Source: Nocardia sp. NBC_01329 (GTDB taxonomy: Bacteria > Actinomycetota > Actinomycetes > Mycobacteriales > Mycobacteriaceae). From it: 64,000 nucleotides of DNA. Each line of letters starts with the position of its first letter. The stretch's first letter is position 1. Below the pieces are notes generated by a model that was given only the letters and a program-made list of their open reading frames with translations, was not told the origin of the DNA and did no database searches. Location of the stretch: positions 3,224,001 to 3,288,000 of the forward strand of contig NZ_CP108381.1 in the NCBI RefSeq assembly GCF_035956715.1, given 5' to 3'. Positions 30,901-42,900 of the stretch are shown one piece after another. Position numbers and translations under genes: made by a program.

Positions 30901-33900
30901 CACGGCGGGTTCAGGGTAGTCGACTCCGGTAGAGAGCTCGAATATCCCTGCTCCAACGGCTGTCGCTCCGGATATCGCGGCGTTCGTCCAGCCGGTTGTT
31001 TCGAAATCGGTAATGGTCAGCCGATAACCGCCGAGCGCGCCGCCCCGGACCGCCGTCTCAGGCGGTCTATTGGTGCGAGCGGCGGCAGCAAGTACCGGGT
31101 TGAATTTCGAGGGCGGGCGACGTACCTGCGCCGCCTGTTCGTAGGCGTAGGCCATCGCCAGCAGCGAAGACTCCGAGAATGCGGTTCCGAACAGGCTCAT
31201 AGCGTAGGGATGATTGTTGTCGGGGTCGTATCCGATCGGCACCGTGACCGCCGGATACCCGGCTATCGGGGCCCACGCACCCGAATTTTGCTGGGGGGCC
31301 AGCAAAGCATCCAGGTCGTGAGCGATGAGTGTGGAGTCGATCACGGCCCGGTAGGTCGGCATCTGATGATCACGCAGAGCCACGTACTCCGCGTATGTCT
31401 CAGGGGCACTCAGATCGATCGCCGCTGCCTTCGTGAACTGTTTCTGGCCGTGCGGGATCGGCCCTGCGTCGGCGTACTCGGTGTTGAACCGAATCAGTTC
31501 GTCGAGTGTCCGAATCGGCGCATCTTCCCGGTGCCGGGCGAGAAATCTCGCCAGTAGCAGATTGAATTCGTACCGGAAAGTGACGTCGCCTTTCAATTTG
31601 ACGAGAGTGACCGGCATCGGCGCATCTGGCTGGTGCCGGGCGAGAAATCTCTCCAGTAGCAGATTTAATCCCTCCCGGAAAGTGACATCGTCATCAGGCT
31701 TGATGACAGTGACCGGCACGAGGGTTGCGCCCTGCGCCTGCAGCACGGTCTGGGCTTCGGCGAACAGGGCGAGCGCAGCGGTGGCCGACGACGCTCGATA
31801 GATTTCTTCGGTCCCGGTGATCACAACTCCTATGCGCTTGCCGCGTAGGGCTTCCGTGTTCAGCAGAACCGAATAGTCGATGCCGGTGACGGTGGCACTG
31901 GCTTCGGTCGCCGGATCTTCGGGGTCCACGCCGGCAATCACCGTCAGCAGGGCTGCCGCATCGGAGACCGTGCGCGCGAGAGGACCCGGGGTGTCCTGAC
32001 CGGCCGTAAACGAAAGGACACCGGTGCTGCTCACCAAGCCGAACGTTGGCTTGACACCGACGGCGGAGTTGTGCGCCGACGGTTCGATAATGGATCCGCG
32101 CGTCTCGGCGCCCACAGCGATCGCTGCGAGCCCCGCCGCAACCGCGACAGCCGATCCGCTGCTCGAGCCGGATGCCTCTACCTGGGGAGCGTAGGGATTC
32201 ACCACCTGTCCACCGAGCGCGCTGTAACCGTTCGGTGGCCACTCGGTCAGGAAGTTGCCGAATTCCGACAGATTCGTCTTTCCGAGGATCACCACCCCCG
32301 CCTCGCGTAGCCGGGTCACCAGGAACGCATCCCGAACAGCAAAGGAATTGCGAAGTGCCAGTGCACCTGCCGTCGTCGGCAAACCCTCGACATCGAAAAC
32401 GTCTTTGAGAACTACCGATACACCGTGCATCGGACCGCGCACGCGGCCCTCGTGCCGCTCCGCGTCCAACCGTGCGGCGTCCCGCAACGCGTCCGGGTTG
32501 AGCGTCAAGATCGCGTTGAGCCGAGGTCCGGACCTGTCCAATGCCTCGATTCGACGTAGGTATTCCTCGACCAAGGCGACCGAAGTCGTCCGCCCGTCCT
32601 CCATCGCCTGCCGCTGCGCGGCCACGTCGGCAATTTCCAGGTCGAGAACGAACGAGCTCGGTTCGCCCGTCCGCCCAGGGACGGCGCCGGCCTGCTGGAA
32701 GTCCGTGAGATGGCGTGCCAGTCGCCGGAGCGCGCGAGTTGCCTCGGCCGCCAGATCACCGAATTTGCCCTTTCCGGTATACAGCGCGATCACCGCTGCC
32801 CCGATGCGGGCGCGGTCGGTCTCGTCGAGCGCGCCCAACGCGCGAGCCCAGTCAAGTCCGGTGGTGATTGCGAGGGGCGCGGCCCATGGACCCCGATTCC
32901 GCGCGACCTCGGTGCCGAAATCCGCGGCCCAATGGCCGATCACGCCCACTCGGATGGCGCCGAGGGTTGCGGTTTTGCCGTCCTTCAGGTGCTCGGATAC
33001 TCGTGAGCGCGCCCGAGCGAGGATCGCGGCAACGGCCTTGTCAGCCGGAGCACCCTGGCCGAGCGCGGCTTCCACTACGGAGCGGATATCGCGGGCAAAG
33101 ACTTCGGGGAACGCCGCTCCGAGCAGGTTGAACTCCGACAGCACCGCACCTGGGACGTGTTGTGCCGCGATTTCGCCCTTGCGGGAAAGTTCCACCAGCC
33201 CCCTGATTTCGAGCAGTATCGCGACGAGGACGTTATCGATCGGGGTGGGTACGGCGGGGTCGGGGCGCAGCCCGTCCCGCAGATAGGTGGCCGCGGATAC
33301 ATCGACCGAGACTGTGGCTATGGCACCCACCACCGGCGCGTGCCGCTGAATCGTCGCCGTCACCCGGCGGGAGTGCTGAGGTGACGCGATCACGATCACG
33401 GGCAACCGGCCGTCGGCGCCTGGGATCGCGCTGAGCGCCTCCTGGAAAAATTCGGCGTTCTGCTGGGTATTGCGGGCGTCGCGATCGACGATGATCCGGT
33501 CGGAGATATTCGGGTCGTGCCACAGGCCGTGCCGCTGCGCGTGCTGCTGGAACAGGACAGCCTCTTCCAGTGCGGAATTCGACCCCGGCGGGCGGTAACC
33601 CGAGAAGACGATCGGCAAATCCTGGTAATCAGGGTGGTCGGCCAGCCAGTTCGCGAGGAACGCCGCCGTGCCGGTATCGGGATTGCTGGGCACCAGAATG
33701 GCCCGGTACTGCGTATTCGGGTCGATCGCCCACTGTTCGTCGAACCGGAGGAAATTCCAGACTTTCCCCAAACCGGACAGTATCGGTGTCGCTTCGGCTC
33801 GTCGGTCCAGTTCGGCCAGCCACTCCTGTAGGCGTTGGCCGGTGGGATCCGCGGTGGCGAACGAGGGCGATCGCCACCCCTCCCCAGCCACCCCGGGCGC

Positions 33901-36900
33901 AGGCAGCGGCGCGGCCTTGCCGCGCCTCAACCGGCCCAGGAACGACACGATCTTCCCTCGTACTGGGCCGGGGATACGTCCCTCCGACGCCGATCGGGCG
34001 ATGACTTCGGCCCGGTCGTGCGGTCCTGGAGAAGGCGCAGACGCCGACGGCGGGTCCGAACCCCGGCCCGCCGACGGGTCCGTACTGTTCCGGTCGCGGC
34101 CCTGCGCCGGACTACCCGAAGAATCCGGTACCGGATCATTCCCGTCTTCTGTTCGGTCGGGGCGAGCGCCGATGCTCCCCTCCGGCCCACGACCCGGCTG
34201 CGGCCCGCTACCGGGAACCAGCGGATCGCGCGGCCGACCGTCTGCCTCGAAAACAATGCCGTGCACACCACCGACACCTTCACCCGCCTCGCGAATCCAG
34301 ACGTCGACGCCTTCCCCGCGGATCAAGCCACCCGAAGCATTATCGAAAACTACGACCTCACCAACCCGTAGACCGAGTTCACGGTGCCGGGCGACGTAAT
34401 CCTCGGTGACCTTGAATACCGCGAACGCGTGCGCGCCTTTGCCCGGGAACTCCATCGCCCCCGCAACTGCACCACCGTGAAGCCACACATGACGAACCAC
34501 CAGGGCCAGCCCCACAGAACCGCTACCGAACCGGTTGACGGCCCAATCCGCTCCGAGACCTTCCGCGAACTCGGCGGCGTCCATACCCTCCACGTCGATT
34601 CTTCCGTCGACCGCGGGTCGAATATCAGCCCCCGCCGCACCCAGGAAGTCCTTGACCTCTCCCTGCACCAAAGGACCACAGATCTTGCGACCAGTGGTCA
34701 GATGATCGACCAGATCCACCTCATGGCCGTCGATGCCGCCGTCGACTTCCGACGCCTCTCCACGCCTCCCGAACTCGACGGTCGACTCGACACTCCGCGG
34801 TACCGCGAGCGTCTTCGGCGGCACACCGCCCAGTTCCAGAACAGCTTGCCGAACTCTGGCCCTGATCTCATCGGTGCTCCACGGGTGCCCCTCGACAGCA
34901 CGAACGACAGCAGTGACAGTGACCCCCAGAAGCACGGCCACCGATTTCAGTGACACCCGGGGCTCCCACTCTTCCGGTTGTATGTCCGCGAGCTCTACTA
35001 TCGCCTGTTGGACCCGTTGCCGGCTTTGATCCGAAACCCCGGGTTGGTCGTTCAAGATCCGATAGACCGTATCGGGAACGACGCCGGCACGAAGAGCCAC
35101 CGCTCGCAGAGAAGGAAGGCCAACTCGATCGTCGGTGTCGACCGCAAGTCGCTGCTCGCGCACCGCCTCTGCTACCGATCGCGCCGTAGTGCGCAGGATT
35201 TCTCCAGCTTGCAGGGGCGTTACGCCCAACTGCGCAGCGCTTTCGGCGGTCGTCATACCCGCTCCGAACCGCAGCAGCGCGGCATCCCGCATCCGAACCG
35301 GCAACACCTCTACCGCGCGCCACACCGATATAGCGGGCGCCTCGGACAGGACACGCCGGTCACCACGGTCCAGCGCGAAGTCGAACATTCGACGCTGAAA
35401 GTCTGGGAACTCCCGCCGCCACGGACCGACCTCGCCACTGTCCCGCGAAGAATCGGCGCTCCGCCCCCCGGACTCCCCGACATCGTGCGGAGAACCCGGC
35501 ACCGCCACTTCACCACGCTGCGCAGCGTCAGCGATTTCCGCAAACCCGTTGGCACGTAGCAGATGTCGGGCAAAATGGCTGACCACAGCAAGATTCGAGG
35601 GAGGCAAGGTCGTCCACCAGAACGGGTTTCCGCGCAGATGGTCTCCGCCGCTAATCACATCGCCGACTACGAGATCACCCGCAACGATTCGGCTCCGGAA
35701 CGAAACGTGCTTCGCGCGATATCTGGCCTCGACTGCATCCAGATCCGCAACTCCGAAGGCATCGAGGATCCGGCCGTCCGGCATGCGTATCGCGCCGTGC
35801 GTCTGGTGCCATTCCTCATCGGCGGCGTATTCGAACACCACGGTTTCCCAACCGGTCATGCTGTGCAACGCAGCTGCCAGATAGTGGCACATCTTATTAC
35901 CAAGCAGCTCTTCAGCCTGCCAGTCCAGAGTGCCCGCTGTCAGGACGATCCGAGTGTGCCCGTGATAAGTCGGGTTTCCGACATCCATCACGATCGGACC
36001 GGTGAAATCGGCTTGCATCGCTCGCCGCCGACGATCGGTCGGTTCATCCCGGTCTTCGGACAGTGGGTCGGCTGCCGGAACGGGCAGCGGACCAACGTCG
36101 GCGGCCATCACCGCATCGGCCTCGGCCACGATCGCCGCGACCTCCTGATGCGCCCGTGCGTACTCTTGGGCGAGCGATTTTAACTCGGCCAACTGTGACA
36201 GTGTCGATTCCACCTCGCCGGCCGATCCGGCCCGCAACTCCGCGAGCAAGTCCTCGACCTGTTCCGGGCTACCGATCTCGTCCCCCGAATGCCGTTTCAG
36301 GCCATCGACCATAGTCTTCACCGCGTCCCGAATCACCTGTTCCTCGCTCACCGCCTCCCGATAGCGCGAGGCCAGGTAATCCAGCTTCTGCAAGGACTCT
36401 TCAGCCAACTGGTGTTTTGCGTAGCCGCCACGGAACAGGAACCCGCGAACTATTCCTACATCGCCCCGATTCGGCGCTTCGAACTTCGCGGTGGAATCGC
36501 CGAGGACGCCCACCGTACGGATTCGGCCCTCATCTTTGACCAATACATAGCTTCTACGGTGGTCTCCGGACTCGTCACAAACGACCATCACCGCATCGCC
36601 ATACACGGATTCCAGAGTCTCGAGCATATCGGCATGACCTTGGAACTCCTGCGGCTTCACGCCGAGCGCCGCAGCGATCTCGAAAACCGCCGCACCACTG
36701 CCACTCACATTATGAGTGATCGGTCGAATATAAGGGGTTCCGGTGACCGCCGCGGCAGTTGCCACGGCCGCAGGCCCTTCGAAATCGCGCATCGCCAAGG
36801 CAGGCAATACCTTCGACCGGTCCGTCAGCCAATCCAGCGAGCGACCGATACGAGCAATCTTCTCTACTTCTACCGATATCCGATCGGACAGATCGTATAT

Positions 36901-39900
36901 CCGCTTCGGCAGGTTCTCCGGCAGGTTCTCCGGATCGAAATTGTGAGCCGCCGCATCCTCGGTCAGTCTGGATAGAAGAGATTCCAGCACGAGCTCGGCC
37001 CGCACTCGTTCACCGTGCAGCGCATGAAAGCGCCCCGATTCTTCGTACACCTCCCGATACCAGTGCAGGGACGCCTCCAGCAACCCCATCGACATACCCC
37101 GCGACGGATCGGTGTAGTTGTCATCGTTTGCCTGTAGCTCTCGAACCGCGGTTTCCATCGATGTCGGGTCACGGCGGTCCACCGTGACACCCATACGCCG
37201 AGCCCGATAGAGCACGTCCTCGAGTGCTCGTCCCATGGCCATGTCTCGCGCGTAGAGTTCACCGAACTCCATGACCCGCTGCGAAACCGGCCCGAACACC
37301 GGCAGACCACCCACCGCACGATCCGCGGCCGCATCTGCCGACTCGTCTTCGCCGGGCCCGAGCTCGGCCGGGGGCGCCTGCCAGTCGAAGATCTCGGCAG
37401 GGCCGGGGACGTCTGTGGTTCCGTCCCGAACCCGGGAACGCGCCTCCGGGTCGAGTCCGTGGTCGGCCGCTCGCATCGGCGCCGCCGGGCGGCGGGATCC
37501 CAGGCCCGGAACTTGTCGACGGCCCGCAAGAGGGACGGTGGTCCGCTGATCGGATGTGTCGAGCCGCCCCAGGATGGTGGCGTGCCATTCGGAATGCCCG
37601 AGTTCGGCGAATTCCGTTTCCATAGCTTGGACCCGGCGGCGAACCTCGTCCACCTCCCCTGGTGCGAAGTCCTGCGGCAGCAGCCGCGCCGCTTCGGCGA
37701 GTTCCCGTTCGAATTGCCGCTGCCAGTCGTCGTCTTCCTGCGCGATCGCGGTTTCGGCCAATGGACCGACCTTGCCCTTTTTCAGGGCCTTGGCGATATT
37801 TGCCGCCAGCTTTTTCTCACTGCGCGCTTCCGAACCGGCGAAAGCCGCCGAAATCAGCGAACCAGAATCGTTTGTAAGGTTCTCGGGCTCGGCGATCACG
37901 AAGCCACCACGGCCGTCGGAGGCCATCCGAACCTCGATCCGCACACCGCCGACCTCGATCATCTTCGACGTCGTGGCGGGCGGGGCGTCTCCGCTCGGCC
38001 GGTGCCGGAAAGCCTCGACTTTCTCAGTGGTCATTTCGAGGATGACCGCGCGCGCGCCGAGCGGGTCGACGTCGGAATCAGCGGAGATCCGGGTAGTGAG
38101 TTCCGCGAATGTGGTCGAGGAGTCGAAGCCGCCCAGTGGCCGCAGCCAGGTATCGAACCCGATTGGACCGACCAGCAGGTTCCGGCGACGGTAGGTGAGG
38201 TAGGCACCCAACAGTCGGGCACCGATTTCAGTATTGTCCGGCTCTCGAGACAGCACCCGGTGGGTTGCCTCGACTCGGTCCTGAGCTATCGGTCGGACTG
38301 TGATCGCTTCGATCTGGTACTGCGAAGTATCGGCGAAATCGGGCCTTCCGGCGGCAAACTCTCGCAGCGCCCGTTCATGGCGGCCGCTCATGGCGACGAC
38401 CACCAGAACTCCCGGGCCGCCATCAGCGGCTGGGATGTGGTTGATATGCGGCCCGAGCCAGGTGCCGCGTGGCGCATTCTGATTGTTGTGATACCGCTGC
38501 GACACCTCGTCGTCGAGCACTCGCATCGCTTGGTCGAGCTCGGCTACCACCGCGGTGAGCCGGGCAATGTCAGCGGCCCGGTCTGCGATCGTGGTGCGCC
38601 GTTCGGCCGCCTCGTGGAACCGTACGACCAACGGTCGCATCGGATCGTCGAGGGCCAGTTCAGTCGGGTCGCCGAAGAGATCGAGCGGCAAGTCGGCGAG
38701 CGTAGCCTGGTCCGCTTCCAGCGCCTCGGCCAACGCGACCCAATCGGAGTCGACCTCTCGCCGCAAATCGGACACGATTGCCGAATCCAGAGGCAGAGAA
38801 GAATCTTTCGGCACCAAACGGCCGTAGATCTCGTCGCGCTTGTCGTGCAGGATCCGAATCTGCCGACGGATCGGGTCGATGTCCAGGACGGCCGGTGGCG
38901 GCAACGCCTGATCGCCTTGCAGATCATGTAGTTGCGCCGCGGTGTCGGCCGGCCGGGCAAGTTCGGCCTGCTGCTCCCCCGGCCCGAGCGGGCCGTGGTC
39001 GTCCGACCTTCCTGCATCATCCATGTCGATGGACGGCTGGTGGCTCGCTTGTGCCGAGTGGCCTTCGCCGGAAGACGCCGGTCGCTCGACCCTCGCTGTA
39101 GCACCGATCGCATCGGACGAACGCAGGATCTCGACCCCGTTCTGGGCAGTATCGAGCATTCGGTAAGTGACGATGATGTCCTTGCCGACCCCTGACACCC
39201 ACAACTGATAACCGACCGAATCCGCCCCCGCGAGGGAAAGCACGCCGCCCCGACCGTGGGTCCCCTCCACCCGGTCGGCACCCAACTCGTCCGGCCCGGC
39301 CTCCGCATCGGCAAGCAGCAGTGCATCCAAATCGATCGAATCACTGAATTCGAGCGACGCCGCAGGATCGTAATCCGCCAAAGGCGAACCAACAGCGGCA
39401 TCTTCCTCGGAGACACCGACGTCAGAAACACTGCCCTCAGGGATTTTCCACGTCGGCACCCCGCGAGAACTATCCGATATCTTCGCCACCAATTCGGAGC
39501 CACGAAGCCACACACGTACCCGCCCGCCACCCTCAGGCGCATATATGGCGATGTTGCCGAACAACTCCGACACAGCCAGCCGAATATCATCTGCCTGGCC
39601 CTCCGACCAGCCCTTCTCCCGAAGCAAGTCGTAAAGCGCAGTACGAACAGGGCGCACCGCGGCGGCGACCGCGCCCCGCGCCGCCGAAACATCCAGAACC
39701 AGCTCCCCCTCGACCTCCGACGGCCCATCGGACACACCAGCCGCCGCGAGAGTGAACCGCCGAACCCGAGTTCCGTCCTGGCGAAGCTCCAACCCCCACG
39801 AACGAGCCTTCTCATCCAACAACTCGAGAGCCCGGCCGGTATCGGTCGGAATCACCACACCCGTCTCACCCTCCGGCTTATCCCGCCCCGGAGCGATCCG

Positions 39901-42900
39901 GCTCTGATCGACAACCTCGACTACCGCCCACGACCCATCCCCCTCCCCGCCGAAGGTGGTACGCACCGACGCAGCGCCCTCAGCCGTAGAGAGAAGAGCC
40001 TCGGCCATCTCCCCCGCCGCTTCAGCATGCGACTCGAGCACCGTTCCCGTGAGCGAAGCGCGAACCGCGTCGACCGCACGATAAACGACCGCCCCAGGCG
40101 GCTCGTTCTCGCCCGCTCGCGGTGAGATACTTCGCCACAGCTTCCGGTAGGTCTCCCCGAACTCCACATGACCGATGAAGTAGGCATCCCCGACATCGAC
40201 AGAACGTGTCTCTGGATCGTAAATCGCGGCGAATACGACATCAGGAGCACCGAACTGGTCCTCACCCCACGGCGCACGCGTAACCACCCACCGCCCCGTC
40301 GGATTGGGGAAGGCTCGCACTATCCCTTTGGCCCGATACCGGTCACCGTCCAACAACTCATACCGGGTGTCGAACTTCTCCCGGGTGATAACGGTTTCCT
40401 CCCCCCCGGGATTACGCACGATCATCTGACCCGCACGCGCGGTATTGGGCGTCTCGAACCTGCCATTCGCCAGAATGGTCCTGACACGCTCGCCCTCGGA
40501 TGCCACCCGCGCCGTCACAGTCGCGAACTTCCGGCACACGAGAGCCGACTCGAACGCCGCCGCCATCTCCGAACTGTTCAGCTCCACCCGCAGATAGGCG
40601 ACCTCGACCAGAGCACGATAAGCCGCGACAACATCGTGCGGTATCTCCTGCTGAGCAGGTCCACGCCTGTCGGGATCCTCGATCAAACCCATTGTCTCTT
40701 GCAAAATCGCTCGGAGAACATCTTCCGGACTCGAGATCTCCACACGACCTTCAGGATCGAACGCCCATACCGGATCCCGACGCAAGAACTCCAGAACCGT
40801 ACCCAGATCAGCGGCGACCTCTCCGATACCGACACCACGATCTGCCAGTTCCTCCACCCAATCATCGAAACCCTCGGTAACCAACTCCGGCGGTATACGG
40901 AGCGCAGCAGACTCGGCAGGCAGCGACTCGGTATCGGTGGGACTCTTCGACGCCTGCGTCTGTGCGTATTCGAGTAGTGTCTGCTGCCGCTCGGTGGCGG
41001 CTCGCACCGTCTCCGGGGAGTGGGTGATATCCATTGCCAGCACCTCGCTGGGGAAGGCCTGGATCATTGCTGCCCGCTCGTTCGGGGTCAGCGCGGAGTT
41101 CCACCATGCGGTGAGGTCGGTGCCGGGCGGACGTAGGGCCGGTGTGGTGAGCCATTCAGGGGTCGCTTCCGCACCGAGCGCGGCCATCGCATTCGCCCAG
41201 AGCAGACGTTGGTCGATGAGAAACGCCTCGACCGACACATCCGTTCCGACCAGCCGGCGGACCGCCGCTGCCAAGTTGGTCTCTTCCGTACGGAAGATCA
41301 GATCCAAGATGATCTCGCCGGTCTCGGCGGAGATCCCGTCCTGCGCGATGGAGGGGTCGATATGTCGCGCGAATACTATCTGTGCAAGTACGTCGCTGAG
41401 CAGATACGCCCAATACTGGCCCAAGTAGGTACCGAACTCGCCCGACTGGGCGAACAGGTGTCGGAACCATTGCGAAGGATAGGGATTACCGAACTCACGG
41501 AAGTAAAGGCCGTATTCGGCGAGCGCATTGGTCTCGAACTGTTTCACGACGTCGGGGGCATTCGAGACCACGGCGACCTTCGGGACCTGTTCGGGAGTAA
41601 GCGTAGTCCATGCCAGATCGATTGCGGGACCGATTGCCCTGACGACAGTGGGGGTGCCCCGGTATGCCTTCTGCGACTCCTCCAGCTTTGCCAGTTCTCC
41701 CGGCGGCATCGGTTCACCGGTCTCGTGATGCATCGCATACCGGGCCAGTACATCCGGGTGCTTCCAAAGCTTCGCGAACACGTTCGCCACGAACTCGAGC
41801 CAACCCAACACCACATGACGATCGGCCGGCTCATAGGTGCCTTCGCTCAACAGAAAATGGAAGGCATGCCCGAACTCGTGGAACAGGGTTTCCACCTCGT
41901 ACGGAGACAGCAACGTGGACTTGCCGTCCGGCGGCTTCTCGACGTTGATGTGCACAGCGATCAGTGGAAGCTGCCCGTCCGGGGTGTATTTGGTCCGGAG
42001 TAGATCGGTCCACGCACCGCCGTTCTTACCCTCCCGCGCATAGGGATCGAAATAGAAATGGTTGAGCGGGGTGCCGTGTTTGTCTTTGATCGCGAATACC
42101 CGGACGTCCTCGTGCCAGACCGGCGGTTTGTTACCTGCGCCCATTTCTTCGATGGTCAGCCCGAACAGGTCTTTCGCGACACTGAACACGCCATCCACGA
42201 GTATTCGATCGAGCTCGAAATGCTCACGTATACGCTGAATATCGACTCCGACCGTTTGCTCGATCAAAGTGTCGAGGGCCCGCTGCCGGTTGTGCGGCTC
42301 GATCTCGTCTTCTCCGATAGCCGCGGCGAGCATCGGAAGCTGGATCCTGACGGCATGAGCAGCCGGCGATGCGATATCGGCGAGAATCTTGGTGATGGTG
42401 TCCACCGAATCGAAGATCCCGCCCGACATAATCAAATCGGCGTGGTGCTCGTAGCCGGTCATCCGGGCACGCCGAGCAAATTTCAGCACCTGATCGAGCA
42501 CATTCAGCGAATTGTCTTGTTCACCAACGACGGCCATCATCGCAGTCATCTCGTAGAGCTCCCGGCTCGTTTCGGGATGCTTCAGCTGCTGCCACGGAGG
42601 CCAGATCGAACTGATCTGATCAGGTTTGGGCGCGACATAGCCCCCGGCGGCGCCGGCACGCGCCCCGGCGCTGTTGATCTGGTCAGCAGTCAGCCCTGTC
42701 AGCTTCCCGGGATCGTCCACCCGGAAATAGAAACCCTCGAGCGCGTTCTCCTGATTGTCCTTGTATGTGGTCTGCCGATCCGCCACGTCGGCATTGATCG
42801 CGGCGAGGATGCGCCTGTCCTGATCAGAGGCCAGGTAGGCGCCCGCGTGGGCGAAGGCCCGGTACTTCCGCTCCAGGTACGCACGGCCTCGCTCGTCCAA

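Noticed and set aside
31514..31717. CRISPR-like or regulatory tandem repeat
   Set aside because: Only two 102-bp copies, in frame within an amidase domain; it is a coding duplication.
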